A DNA stretch of 9,576 nt from an uncultured beta proteobacterium (GCA_903910495.1 CAIVZW010000848.1:1-9576), one strand, 5' to 3'; counted from the stretch's first letter, positions 1 to 7,758 are shown. Notes: generated by a model from the letters alone, not told the origin. Translations and numbers: made by a program.

Positions 1-493
1 CGGCCAGAATCATGCAGGCGACTCCGACCGGCGCTTGCCGCATCCCATCCAGACTGCCGCCCATGAGCGCCACTATCCCGGCCAGCCCGAGAAGCAATCC
101 GAGGAAATGCCGGAGGGCGACCCGTTCGCCAAGGATCCAGACAGACAGGATGACACCCCACAGTGGCATGGTATACCCCAGCAGTGCCGCACGCCCCGAG
201 GGCAGCAGCGAAACGCCATAGACGATCAGCACGTTCCAGCCGATGATATTGAACAGTGAAAGCAACAGCACCCGGCCCCAGCAATTTTGAGGAACAGCAA
301 TGCTGATGCCGCTGACACGGGCAAGCGCCAGCATGCCCGCCCCGCCGAACAGCAGACAACTGGCGCGAAAGTAGAGTGGGGGCACTTCGGACAACACCGT
401 CTTCATGATCGGCCAGTTGAGGCCCCAGAAGAGAGAGATCGCCGCGAGCAGCAGAAGCCCCTGACGGGGCAGGCGGTCGTGTATGCCAGACAT
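1..493 (-). CDS. EamA/DMT-superfamily permease, N-terminal part (runs off the left edge)
   Basis: Reading the minus strand from ATG at 493 gives 164 open codons up to the window edge, starting MSGIHDRLPRQG. The translation has about five hydrophobic segments (roughly residues 11-29, 38-57, 73-94, 98-117 and 125-143) separated by short polar loops. It carries family-typical stretches such as SLFWGLNWPIMK in helix 1, YFRASCLLFGG in helix 2 and the repeat-end pattern LGERVALRHFLGLLLGLAGI. These match the first half of ten-helix drug/metabolite transporters (EamA domain, two repeats), which export or import small metabolites across the inner membrane. The second EamA repeat would lie outside the window. 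Substrate cannot be predicted. The ribosome site is weak; a TTG 18 codons upstream is an alternative start. It is transcribed away from all other genes here. Confidence 0.9.
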   Translation of the reverse strand, partial: MSGIHDRLPRQGLLLLAAISLFWGLNWPIMKTVLSEVPPLYFRASCLLFGGAGMLALARVSGISIAVPQNCWGRVLLLSLFNIIGWNVLIVYGVSLLPSGRAALLGYTMPLWGVILSVWILGERVALRHFLGLLLGLAGIVALMGGSLDGMRQAPVGVACMILA

Positions 494-527
494 GGTGATG
501 TGATGGATCCCGAATATCCGGACGTGA

Positions 528-539
528 ATTTCCGGAAAT
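528..539. promoter_or_regulatory. 12-bp perfect palindrome upstream of the permease gene
   Basis: ATTTCCGGAAAT is a perfect palindrome lying 35 bp upstream of the permease start. A second TCCGGA core occurs just closer to the gene, at about 515-521. Position and symmetry would fit an operator for a dimeric regulator. No clear -35/-10 pair is visible on the minus strand and no regulator is identified, so this is only a candidate site. Confidence 0.25.
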
Positions 540-591
540 GACAAACCTGACACTTTGACCCGTTTCCCTTGTTAGAGCAACACTCGATTTT

Positions 592-608
592 CCGCTTTGA
601 ATAAGCGG
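592..608. other. Short perfect hairpin in the intergenic region
   Basis: CCGCTT (592-597) and AAGCGG (603-608) form a perfect 6-bp stem with a 5-nt loop. No run of T follows on either strand, so it is not a standard intrinsic terminator. It is flanked by two copies of TTTTCCG (about 589-595 and 618-624). Function unknown. Confidence 0.3.
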
Positions 609-768
609 GTATCCGGTTTTCCGATGGACGATTGCCTCTGAATCGGCATCCTGAAATTCTTAGACTTCAGATTATCTGTTGGACGGGCAAGGTTTTGGCT
701 ATGCGTTGTGCAGTGAAAAAACTATACGTCATGTATTATTAACCCCAGATTGTTCATTAGCCCCAACT

Positions 769-868
769 CCGTTCGCCCTGTCGAAGGGCCGTTCATGGTT
801 CGATGCCCCGAAGGCAACGGGGCCTTGGGCTCAAATCCCCTGGGGGGGACAAGCTCACCGCGAACGGA
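769..868. repeat. Disrupted REP-like palindromic repeat
   Basis: The stretch begins CCGTTCGCCCTG-TCGAAGGGC, continues with CCGTTCATGGTTCGA, and ends CAAGCTCACCGCGAACGG, whose reverse complement again begins CCGTTCGCGGTGAGC. These are arms of the GTTCG...GAGCTTGTCGAA palindromic repeat common in proteobacterial intergenic DNA; that identification is from general knowledge. The usual GAGCTT centre is missing in the first arm pair. The second pair is separated by about 47 bp that contain another perfect hairpin, GCCCCG (805-810) with CGGGGC (818-823). This looks like a decayed or nested repeat unit. A 70-codon open frame crosses it but reads as translated repeat, not protein. Confidence 0.55.
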
Positions 869-1138
869 TTTTCGCTCTAAATTTCTCCTAATGGATAATC
901 TGGGATAAATAAACGCCCGAACGTTTGCTTGTCAAGAACTTGGAAAGACGGCTTCAGGGTCGCCAGTAAGCGTTGACCATATTGAGTAGCGGTCGTTAGA
1001 CTGCGACACAGAAGAAATCGACTGGACCCGGCCAAAAGATTCAGACCTTGACATTGCGCTCTTGCAGTCTCGATTCCTCCGGCGTATTTCACTACAAAAT
1101 TGAATCGCATTTGGCATAACACACTCCTTGGAGCCCCC
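869..1138. other. Intergenic stretch with no recognisable gene
   Basis: Minus-strand frames stay open across this stretch (one ending at 877, another at 932). Their products have no recognisable domain, and their upstream halves are antisense to the TfoX-domain gene. No tRNA-like fold, terminator or convincing promoter was seen. It may be the remains of an older gene or repeat. Confidence 0.35.
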
Positions 1139-1483
1139 TTGAATACTCCTATCCAAAAGACAAGCCGCAAGGCGCAAATCGATGCACTTCTGCTTCGACT
1201 TCCAGGCGTCAGCGCAAGAAAGATTAGCGACCTTGACGCCTTTTTCGTCAACGACAAGATGTTCGCCTGTATAAGCGGAAACGGCATTGGACTGCGTGTA
1301 CCCGCCTCCACCGCGTCCGAGTTGCAATTCTCGAGAAGCGACGTCGTTCCATTTCAACCCGGCGGGATGGCAAGTACGAGGGAGTGGATTCAGATCGATC
1401 GAGCCGACGCAGCGGACTACGAACAAGATTTCGAATTGTTTCGGACTGCGCTTGAGTTCGTAAAAGGCGCCCGGACCCGGTAA
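1139..1483 (+). CDS. Small TfoX N-terminal-domain protein
   Basis: The 114-residue product from TTG at 1139 matches the stand-alone TfoX/Sxy N-terminal domain fold. It has an N-terminal helix, then LPGVSARK, AFFVNDKMFACI (about 49-60), GNGIGLRVP, VVPFQPGG and REWIQID, with a C-terminal helix DYEQDFELFRTALEFV. Length and motif order fit the family, whose molecular role is poorly known; in gamma-proteobacteria the full-length protein acts in competence. The usual KMFG after the first helix is replaced by KISD. The TTG at 1139 is preferred because GGAG (1130-1133) sits 5 nt upstream. The frame is also open from a TTG at 1100, but that start lacks a ribosome site. Base composition looks more AT-rich than the metabolic genes downstream. 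It has no operon partner, standing alone between two long non-coding stretches. An alternative reading on the minus strand is rejected. Confidence 0.75.
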   Translation: MNTPIQKTSRKAQIDALLLRLPGVSARKISDLDAFFVNDKMFACISGNGIGLRVPASTASELQFSRSDVVPFQPGGMASTREWIQIDRADAADYEQDFELFRTALEFVKGARTR

Positions 1484-1863
1484 TTTAGCAGTACCGCATC
1501 GTCTTCTTTCTGCGTCGTCGAGTTCCTGCTCGGGGTCGTTATGCCTGTGACGTATAAAATCTCTAGCCCCGGTATTAACGGCATGTCCGTGCGGCGCACA
1601 ACCAATTGTCTCCCTTGCCCATGCAATTCGACGCACTTCGGTTTTGTTGCTCAAACCAGTCCGTCCACCGGAAAATCCGGATATCCTGAATAAACTTGAG
1701 CTGGACATCAGGTGAAGGATTTTCTATTCTATCTTGGCGTACGGATGGTTTAGAGGACGCAATTTGTCAGCAGCGCATTTTAGTTATGCCACTGCGGGTC
1801 GCCTGATCAGCATCATCGATCCACCGCGATATCAACGCTGTCAACTCTGGTGCCTTCATCAAG
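1484..1863. other. 380-bp leader/intergenic region before the molybdenum hydroxylase
   Basis: Frames here are broken by stops or lack protein-like composition. A weak promoter candidate is TTGTCA (1764-1769) with TATGCC (1785-1790), but the 15-bp spacing is short. The promoter for the downstream pair should lie here. No terminator-like hairpin with a T run was found after the TfoX-domain gene. Confidence 0.35.
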
Positions 1864-2343
1864 ATGAGCAAATACACTCTGAACATCAACGGCAAAATCC
1901 GCAAGGTGGATGTTTTGCCCGATACCCCGCTCCTCTGGGTGCTTCGCGACACCCTGAATCTGGTCGGCACCAAGTATGGCTGCGGAGTCGGCGAGTGCGG
2001 TTCATGTATCGTGCATCTTGATGGCGTTCCGACCCGCTCGTGCAAGATTCGGGTGTCAGCCGTCGGCCGCAGGAAGGTCACGACCATTGAAGGCCTCGAT
2101 CCCAACGCGTCTCACCCCCTGCAGCAGGCCTGGCTGGAACTGGACGTGCCGCAATGCGGCTATTGCCAGACCGGCCAGATCATGACCGCTGCCGCTCTGC
2201 TCGAAGAAAACCCCGATCCCAGCGACAAGGACATCGATGAGGCCATGGCCGGCAATCTGTGCCGATGCGGGACTTATATCCGGATCAAGGCCGGCATACA
2301 CCGCGCGGCAGAATTGGCGGCACGGAAGAAAGGCCACAAATGA
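1864..2343 (+). CDS. 2Fe-2S subunit of a molybdenum hydroxylase (isoquinoline 1-oxidoreductase alpha-type)
   Basis: This 159-residue protein has the two-domain layout of the small iron-sulfur subunit of xanthine-oxidase-family enzymes. The N-terminal plant-ferredoxin-like domain binds one 2Fe-2S cluster through Cys40, Cys45, Cys48 and Cys60 (pattern CGVGECGSC plus SC). The C-terminal all-helical domain binds the second through Cys98, Cys101, Cys133 and Cys135 (QCGYCQTGQ and LCRCGTY). All eight ligands are present, so the subunit should be functional. It carries electrons from the molybdenum centre to an external acceptor. It has no signal peptide of its own; in this family it is expected to be exported folded together with the Tat-bearing large subunit. 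Its stop overlaps the start of the large subunit (ATGA), indicating translational coupling. The ribosome site before ATG 1864 is poor. The IorA assignment is by family; the substrate is not known. Confidence 0.92.
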   Translation: MSKYTLNINGKIRKVDVLPDTPLLWVLRDTLNLVGTKYGCGVGECGSCIVHLDGVPTRSCKIRVSAVGRRKVTTIEGLDPNASHPLQQAWLELDVPQCGYCQTGQIMTAAALLEENPDPSDKDIDEAMAGNLCRCGTYIRIKAGIHRAAELAARKKGHK

Positions 2344-4598
2344 AACCGAGCGCAACCCCACCTGACATGAGCCGTCGCGATTTCCTTCGTTACACGTCTG
2401 TCGCAGGAGGCGGGCTGGTACTCGGCTTCTATTTTCATTCTGCCGCCTGCGCCGCGCAACAGATCGCCAAACCTTCGAGCATTTCCGAAACGAGCGAATT
2501 CAAGCCGAACGCATTCATCCGCATTGCCTCCAACGGAACCATCACCCTGGTTTCGAAGCAGCCTGAAATTGGACAGGGCATCAAGACCTCTCTGCCCATG
2601 GTCATTGCCGAAGAACTGGAGGTGAACTGGAAGGATGTGGTGATCGTCCAGGGCGACCTTAACCCGATTTACGGAAGACAGAGTGCGGGAGGGTCAACTT
2701 CCACGCCGGTTAATTACGACGACTTCCACCTGCTTGGAGCAACTGCTCGCACGATGCTCGTCGAAGCCGCCGCTCAAATCTGGGGTGTTCCGGCCAGTGA
2801 ATGCTTTGCGGCCGACAGCGCGGTTCATCGTCGCCAGTCGAAACTCAGGCTTGGTTTCGGGCAGCTTGCGGCCCGGGCCGCAACCCTCCCTGTGCCGGAT
2901 GCCAGCCGTGTCGTGCTGAAAGATCCGAAAGACTACAAGCTTCTCGGCACCCGGATCGGTGGCGTGGACAATGCCGGTATTGTTGCCGGAAAACCTTTGT
3001 TCGGCATCGACATCAAACTGCCGGGGATGCTTTACGCCGCCTATGAAAAGTGCCCCGCCTTCGGTGGCAAGGTCATCAGCGCCAACCTGGAAACGATCAA
3101 GGCCTTGCCCGGAGTTCGCGCTGCCTTCATCATCGAGGGCACAACGAATCTCAATGGCCTGCAGCCCGGGGTAGCCATCGTGGCCGACTCGACGTGGGCC
3201 GCCTTCAGTGCGCGCAAACAGCTCAAGGTCGTCTGGGACGAAGGCAAGGTCGTCGCCGAAAGCTGGGACGGGTTTGTTCGCCAGGCCGCCGCGCTGGCCG
3301 GGAAACCGGGCGCGATTATGCTGCGCAATGATGGCAACATCGAGGACGCCATGGCCGCTGCTGCGAAAACAGTCGAGGCCAGCTACAGCTATCCTTTCAT
3401 ATCGCATACCAGTTTTGAGCCGCAGAATTGCACGGCCTGGTTCAAGGCGGACGGTTCGCTTGAGCTTTGGGCCCCGACCCAGAGCCCGGCAGTCGGCCAG
3501 GATCTGGTTACAACGACGCTGGGCATCGCGAAAGAAAAAATCGTCCTGCACATCATCCGCAGCGGTGGCGGCTTTGGCCGTCGGCTGAGCGCCGACTATA
3601 TCGTTGAAGCGGCGGCCATTGCGCAAAAGATATCCGCTCCGGTGAAACTCACCTGGTCCAGAGAGGATGATATGCGCCATGACCACTACCGTGCGGGAGG
3701 CTTCCACTTTCTGCGTGGCGGGATCGATGCGCGGGGAAAGGTGATCGCCTGGCATAATCATTTTGTTACCTTCGCCAACCGGATAGTCAGGGACGGCAAG
3801 CTGGAACTGCAGATCGGTAAAGGTGCGAGTTTGAGCGCTGACGAGTTTCCGGGGCGCTGGATAAAGAACTGCCGGCTCGAACAGAGTTCCCTTGAATGTG
3901 GTATTCCCATGGGCTATTGGCGCGCTCCGGGCAGCAATGTGTATGCCTGGGTATTCCATAGCTTCATTGACGAACTGGCCCATGTGGCCAATCGCGATCC
4001 GCTCGAATTCGCACGCGAAATGCTGGGTGACCAGGAGATCGTTCCCGGGTCAGGGGAGCGCGGCCTGGCCTACGATGTCAGCCGGATGAAACGGGTCCTC
4101 AATTTCGTTGCGGAAAAATCGGGTTGGGGAAAAAAGACATTCCCCAAAGGCCAGGGCATGGGGATCGCTTTCCATTTCTGTCACAAGGGCTACGTTGCGC
4201 AGGTGGCCGAAGTCACGGTGTCGAAAAAGGGCGAACTCAAGGTCGATCGTGTCGTCGTGGCCACGGACATCGGTGCGCAGATCGTCAATCTCAGCGGCGC
4301 CGAGAATCAGGTTCAGGGCTCGGTGATTGATGCCTTGGGTACCTTGATGTACCAGGAGCTGAATATCGAACGCGGCCGGATTGTCCAGGGTAATTTCAGC
4401 AATTACCCGATGATCGAAATTTCCGATACGCCGACTGTCGTTGAAATCCATTTCCTCAAGACCCGCTATCCGGTTACCGGCCTTGGCGAGCCCGCCTTTC
4501 CGCCCCTCGCGCCAGCGGTATGCAACGCCATCTTCGCGGCCACCGGCAAACGGGTGCGCCAACTCCCGCTGTCGCGCACCGATCTGAGCTGGAGTTGA
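2340..4598 (+). CDS. Molybdopterin-binding subunit of a periplasmic molybdenum hydroxylase (isoquinoline 1-oxidoreductase beta-type)
   Basis: The 752-residue product begins with a twin-arginine signal: SRRDFLR at residues 11-17, a hydrophobic stretch, and a likely cleavage after the Ala-Ala at 38-39. The mature part follows the IorB-type large subunit of the xanthine oxidase family. Landmarks are QPEIGQG near the start, [21 protein letters not shown] (cofactor loop), [40 protein letters not shown] and the C-terminal [13 protein letters not shown]. Glu717 in that last motif is the expected catalytic glutamate next to the molybdenum. Members bind molybdopterin cytosine dinucleotide and hydroxylate N-heteroaromatics or aldehydes with water-derived oxygen. 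The start at 2340 is chosen because it gives the ATGA overlap with the 2Fe-2S gene and places the Tat motif correctly; the frame is open further upstream. No FAD subunit or cytochrome c gene is adjacent, so the electron acceptor is unknown. The gene ends 17 bp from the convergent LysR remnant. Confidence 0.92.
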   Translation: MKPSATPPDMSRRDFLRYTSVAGGGLVLGFYFHSAACAAQQIAKPSSISETSEFKPNAFIRIASNGTITLVSKQPEIGQGIKTSLPMVIAEELEVNWKDVVIVQGDLNPIYGRQSAGGSTSTPVNYDDFHLLGATARTMLVEAAAQIWGVPASECFAADSAVHRRQSKLRLGFGQLAARAATLPVPDASRVVLKDPKDYKLLGTRIGGVDNAGIVAGKPLFGIDIKLPGMLYAAYEKCPAFGGKVISANLETIKALPGVRAAFIIEGTTNLNGLQPGVAIVADSTWAAFSARKQLKVVWDEGKVVAESWDGFVRQAAALAGKPGAIMLRNDGNIEDAMAAAAKTVEASYSYPFISHTSFEPQNCTAWFKADGSLELWAPTQSPAVGQDLVTTTLGIAKEKIVLHIIRSGGGFGRRLSADYIVEAAAIAQKISAPVKLTWSREDDMRHDHYRAGGFHFLRGGIDARGKVIAWHNHFVTFANRIVRDGKLELQIGKGASLSADEFPGRWIKNCRLEQSSLECGIPMGYWRAPGSNVYAWVFHSFIDELAHVANRDPLEFAREMLGDQEIVPGSGERGLAYDVSRMKRVLNFVAEKSGWGKKTFPKGQGMGIAFHFCHKGYVAQVAEVTVSKKGELKVDRVVVATDIGAQIVNLSGAENQVQGSVIDALGTLMYQELNIERGRIVQGNFSNYPMIEISDTPTVVEIHFLKTRYPVTGLGEPAFPPLAPAVCNAIFAATGKRVRQLPLSRTDLSWS

Positions 4599-4615
4599 AG
4601 GTTTCGGTTTGTTTC

Positions 4616-4972
4616 CTATGCGGCCTTTGTAGTCAGGGCAAAGGGTCCGTTGGTGAGTTGTTCCTGAAGAAATAGTACGCATAGACTCAGCTTGGCAGAA
4701 TCGGTCAGACGATTCCGGCACACGGCCCAGACGTCGGCGGCTTCGAGAATTTTCCGAGCCCATTCATAGATCGCTTCGCCTTCTTCGGTGATCGCTATGC
4801 GCCGCGTGGTTCGATGAAAGAGGGTGACACGCAGCGTCTTTTCCAGAATCGCAATCCGCTTGCTGACAAAGGCGGGAGAGGCACCCAACTCCGCCGCGGT
4901 CGCAACGAAGCTGGAGCGGCGTGCGGCAACATAGAACAAGCGAAGATCCGAGAGTAGTGGAAGATTATCCAC
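4616..4972 (-). pseudogene. LysR-family regulator with an internal deletion (N-terminus fused to C-terminus)
   Basis: The 118 codons, from GTG at 4972, start like a DmlR/TtdR-type LysR regulator. Residues 9-66 form the winged helix-turn-helix (LRLFYVAARRSSF, AAELGASPAFVSKRIAILE, LFHRTTRRIAITEEG), followed by the start of the linker helix to about residue 78. The next residues, DVWAVCRNRLTDSAKLSLCVLFLQEQL, resemble the extreme C-terminus of the same subfamily (typically DVWAVYPSRL...SAKVRVCVEFL). A normal member is about 300 residues, so roughly 180 residues of the effector domain are missing and the frame is kept. The junction lies near 4733-4742. The product could still bind DNA as a mini-protein but would have lost ligand sensing. 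It is divergent from the CoA-transferase gene, the usual target arrangement for LysR proteins. The C-terminal match is from memory of the family, not an alignment. Confidence 0.8.
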
Positions 4973-5063
4973 GAAGTGTTGATAGTAAATACACAGATGC
5001 AGTTGTTGTAACCAATACAGCTTGAGTTATTCTAGCCATCCTCAACGAGAGTCAACTCAAGCG
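4973..5063. promoter_or_regulatory. Divergent promoter region with a possible LysR box
   Basis: These 91 AT-rich bases separate the LysR remnant from the CoA-transferase gene. TTGTTGTAACCAA at 5003-5015 has the T-N11-A shape of a LysR binding site, with TTG/CAA outer arms and 4 of 6 base pairs matching the dyad. A weak plus-strand promoter could use TTGTTG (5003-5008) and TATTCT (5028-5033), though the 19-bp spacing is long. The site would then overlap the -35 element, which would suit either activation or repression. Confidence 0.4.
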
Positions 5064-6662
5064 ATGCTATCCAGACCCGAACGCCGTGGTACCCGAGTAC
5101 CTCTGCTAAATGCCGATCAGGCTGTTGCCTATATTCCTTCCAGCGCCATGCTTGCCATTGCGGGCGCCGGCGGTGGCGTCGTCGAGCCAACCGCCCTGAT
5201 CCAGGCCCTGGCCCTCCGCTTCGATACCACGCAGCAGCCCCGTGACCTGGGTTTCTATCATTCGACCGGCATGGGTGATCGCGGCGAACGCGGCATGTCA
5301 GTACTCGCCAAGCCGGGCCTTGTTCGTCGTGCCATCGGCGGTCACTGGGGGCAATCGCCGCGCCTTGCCGACATGGCACAGAACAACGAGATCGAAGCCT
5401 ACAACCTGCCGCAAGGCGTGATGTGCCAACTGGTACGGGCCGCCGCTGCCAAACAGCCCGGCATCCTGACGCACGTCGGCCTTGGCACCTTCGTCGATCC
5501 GCGCCAGAGCGGCGGCAAGCTGAACGAGCGTACTCAGGAAGACCTCGTCCAACTGATGACCATCGACGGCAAGGAATACCTGTTCTACAAGACGGTTCCG
5601 ATTGACGTGGCCTTTATCCGCGGCACCACCGCCGATACCGACGGCTACATCAGCATGGAAGACGAAATCTGCTATCTCGACACGCTGGCGCTGGCGCAAG
5701 CGGCGCACAACAACGGCGGTCTCGTCATCTGTCAGGTCGAGAAGCTCGTCAAGGCACGCACGCTGCACCCGCGCAGCGTGCGCATTCCCGGTTTCCTGGT
5801 CGACGTCGTGGTCGTCGTTCCGGAACAGACCCAACTCTACACCGGCACCAGCCGTTTCTTCTCCGGAGATTTCACCATGGACGAAGGTGAAGTCAAGCTG
5901 CTGCCGCTGACCGAGCGCAAGCTGGTGGCCCGCCGCGCGTTGATGGAAATCGGTCCGGGCAACGTCGGCAACGTCGGTGTCGGCATTGCCGACGGGATCG
6001 GCGTGATTGCCCGCGAAGAGGGGATCAATGAAGATTTCACGCTGACGGTCGAAACCGGCCCGGTTGGTGGCGTGGGCGCACAGGGCATTTTCTTTGGCGC
6101 CACCGCCAACATGCAGGCGCTAATGGACATGCCGTCGCAGTTTGACTTCTACGATGGCGGCGGTCTCAATACCAGTTTCCTCAGCTTTGCCGAGTTTGAC
6201 CAGCAGGGCAACGTGAACGTTCACCGCTTCAACGGCAAGATCATGGGTACGGGCGGCTTCGTCAACATCTCGCAGAACAGCAAGAAAGTCGTATTCTGCG
6301 GCACGCTGACCGCTGGCGGTCTCAAGGTTTCGTTCGCCGACGGCAAGCTTTCGATCGACAGTGAAGGCAAGTTCCGCAAGTTGCTCGCCAGGGTGCCTGA
6401 AGTGACCTTCAACGGTGCTGATGCGGTCCGCCGCGGCCAGGAAGTCATTTTCGTGACCGAACGCGCGGTTTTCAGGATGACGCCTGAAGGCATCGAATTG
6501 ACCGAGGTTGCCCCCGGCATCGATGTCGAGCGCGACATCCTCGCCCACATGGACTTCAGGCCGAAAATGGCGGCCACGATCAAGACCATGGATTCGCGCC
6601 TGTTCCGTCCCGAAATAATGGGCATCAAGGACGAATGGCGCGGCATTACCGATGCCAGTTAG
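5064..6662 (+). CDS. YdiF/propionate CoA-transferase-type acyl-CoA:carboxylate CoA-transferase
   Basis: The 532-residue product contains both halves of a family I CoA-transferase in one chain, like E. coli YdiF and clostridial propionate CoA-transferase. The N-terminal half has the GAGGGVVEPTALIQAL motif (about 33-48). The C-terminal half has GPGNVGNVGVGIADGI, VETGPVGGVGAQG, FDFYDGGGLNTSFLSFAEFD, GNVNVHRF and FCGTLTAGGLKV. Glu330 in VETG fits the glutamate that forms the glutamyl-CoA thioester. The enzyme moves CoA between short-chain acyl-CoA and free carboxylates in the cytoplasm, activating an acid without ATP; the substrate is not predictable. ATG at 5064 is preferred for length and family fit, with only a weak GAGAG upstream. 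A TTG at 5022 in frame would add 14 residues. It is the first gene of a co-directional set with the flavoprotein and hydratase, divergent from the LysR remnant. Length is normal and no lesion is visible. Confidence 0.9.
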   Translation: MLSRPERRGTRVPLLNADQAVAYIPSSAMLAIAGAGGGVVEPTALIQALALRFDTTQQPRDLGFYHSTGMGDRGERGMSVLAKPGLVRRAIGGHWGQSPRLADMAQNNEIEAYNLPQGVMCQLVRAAAAKQPGILTHVGLGTFVDPRQSGGKLNERTQEDLVQLMTIDGKEYLFYKTVPIDVAFIRGTTADTDGYISMEDEICYLDTLALAQAAHNNGGLVICQVEKLVKARTLHPRSVRIPGFLVDVVVVVPEQTQLYTGTSRFFSGDFTMDEGEVKLLPLTERKLVARRALMEIGPGNVGNVGVGIADGIGVIAREEGINEDFTLTVETGPVGGVGAQGIFFGATANMQALMDMPSQFDFYDGGGLNTSFLSFAEFDQQGNVNVHRFNGKIMGTGGFVNISQNSKKVVFCGTLTAGGLKVSFADGKLSIDSEGKFRKLLARVPEVTFNGADAVRRGQEVIFVTERAVFRMTPEGIELTEVAPGIDVERDILAHMDFRPKMAATIKTMDSRLFRPEIMGIKDEWRGITDAS

Positions 6663-6689
6663 CGATCCCGTCTGTTTTCGGAGAGATGC

Positions 6690-6737
6690 ATGGGTCTGAA
6701 TAGCGACTGGGTCAATCAATTCGTACGTTTAGAATAG
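6690..6737 (+). other. 15-codon ORF with strong ribosome site, possible gene remnant
   Basis: GGAGAGA (6680-6686) is placed correctly before an ATG at 6690 that opens MGLNSDWVNQFVRLE and then stops. It lies in the 121-bp gap between the CoA-transferase and the flavoprotein. A good start signal on so short a frame suggests the 5' stub of a deleted gene or, less likely, a small leader peptide. The sequence is too short to assign. Confidence 0.3.
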
Positions 6738-6783
6738 CGCGCTGTGCTTATCCAAATTCCGTCATAAGAAAGTGCTTGAAATC

Positions 6784-7743
6784 ATGATAAAGAGCAGAGC
6801 GACAGAAATACTCGGGATCAAATACCCGATTCTGATGGGCGCCATGGCGTGGATCACCAAGGCGGAAATCGTCGCGGCCGTATCGAATGGCGGCGGAGCC
6901 GGCGTTCTTGGCGCCGGAGGCCGGATGGATGACTGGGTTCGGGAACAGATCAGGAAAACCAAAACACTCACGGCAAAGCCTTTCGGGATCAACGTCTCGC
7001 TCAAGATCACGCCATGGCAGGACAAGCAAATCGAAACCATCATCGACGAAGGCATTGCCTTTGTTACCCTGGGGGCTGGCGATCCACGGCCATTTATTCC
7101 GAGGTTTCGCGAAGCGGGCATCAAAGTCATTTGTATCGTGCCCAATACCAAACTGGCAAAACGCGTGGAAGATGCCGGAACCGATCTGATCATCATCGAA
7201 GGGATGGAATCCGGTGGCACCATCGGCAACCTGACGACCCTGGCGCTGCTGAGCAATGTGATTCCTGAAGTCAGCTGCCCCGTGATTGCCGCCGGCGGCA
7301 TTTCCGATGGACGTGCCATCGCGGCGGCCCTGATCATGGGCGCCGATGCCGTTCAAATGGGATCGCGCTTCCTGTTGGCCGAGGAATGCGATATGTATCC
7401 CGGCAACAAGCAGCAGATTATCGATGCCCAGGATACGGATTCGATCACCACCGGATGGTCCCGTGGAATGGGAATGCGCGGATTGCGCAGCGCGTTTTCC
7501 GAAAAATTTATCGCGATGGAGCACTCTGGCGTGCCGCTCGAAGTGCTCAGCGAATTTGCGACGGGCAGCAGCCGCAAGGTTGCGGAAGAGGGTATTGGCC
7601 CGGACGGCATGAACGGCATCGTTCAGGTGGGCGAGAGCCTGGGGCCGCTGAAGAAGATACAGCCAGCGGCCGAGATCATTCAGGAACTGATGGCCGAAGC
7701 AGAAAGCTTGCTGATCAATGCCCCTAAGCTGGTTTGGCGATAA
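6784..7743 (+). CDS. FabK/nitronate monooxygenase-family FMN oxidoreductase with atypical active site
   Basis: The 319-residue protein is a TIM-barrel flavoprotein of the FabK (enoyl-ACP reductase II) and nitronate monooxygenase family. It opens with TEILGIKYPILMGAMAWI and continues with VAAVSNGGGAGVLGAG, the REQIRKTK...KPFGINV stretch, and PNTKLAKRVEDAGTDLIIIEGMESGG. The FMN phosphate-binding half is AAGGISDGRAIAAALIMGADAVQMGSRFLLAEE (from about residue 169). In known members EGMEAGGH carries a conserved His; here the motif reads EGMESGGT, so Thr146 stands in its place. That may mean altered chemistry, for example acting on an acyl-CoA. Overall likeness is closer to FabK than to true nitronate monooxygenases. 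ATG 6784 is chosen because family proteins begin MIK-R-TE-LGIKYPI; a GTG at 6772 adds four residues. Ribosome sites are weak for both. It precedes the MaoC gene by 15 bp, so the two are surely co-transcribed. Confidence 0.88.
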   Translation: MIKSRATEILGIKYPILMGAMAWITKAEIVAAVSNGGGAGVLGAGGRMDDWVREQIRKTKTLTAKPFGINVSLKITPWQDKQIETIIDEGIAFVTLGAGDPRPFIPRFREAGIKVICIVPNTKLAKRVEDAGTDLIIIEGMESGGTIGNLTTLALLSNVIPEVSCPVIAAGGISDGRAIAAALIMGADAVQMGSRFLLAEECDMYPGNKQQIIDAQDTDSITTGWSRGMGMRGLRSAFSEKFIAMEHSGVPLEVLSEFATGSSRKVAEEGIGPDGMNGIVQVGESLGPLKKIQPAAEIIQELMAEAESLLINAPKLVWR

Positions 7744-7758
7744 ACAGGAGAAGAAACC

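Noticed and set aside
679..891. 70-codon plus-strand frame from a TTG
   Set aside because: It runs straight through the REP-like repeat and its peptide is translated repeat with no protein-like pattern; no ribosome site.
877..1311. 144-codon minus-strand frame
   Set aside because: Its first half is antisense to the better-supported TfoX-domain gene and the remainder has no recognisable domain.
932..1708. 258-codon minus-strand frame
   Set aside because: It covers the TfoX-domain gene on the opposite strand; composition is Arg/Ser-rich and unlike a folded protein, so it is most likely a shadow frame.
2694..3983. 429-codon minus-strand frame
   Set aside because: Lies wholly within the molybdenum subunit gene, which has intact family motifs; long antisense frames are common in GC-rich genes.
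4050..4763. 237-codon minus-strand frame spanning the end of the molybdenum gene and the LysR remnant
   Set aside because: It is the antisense of the molybdenum subunit continuing out of frame into the LysR remnant; it does not encode the missing LysR effector domain.
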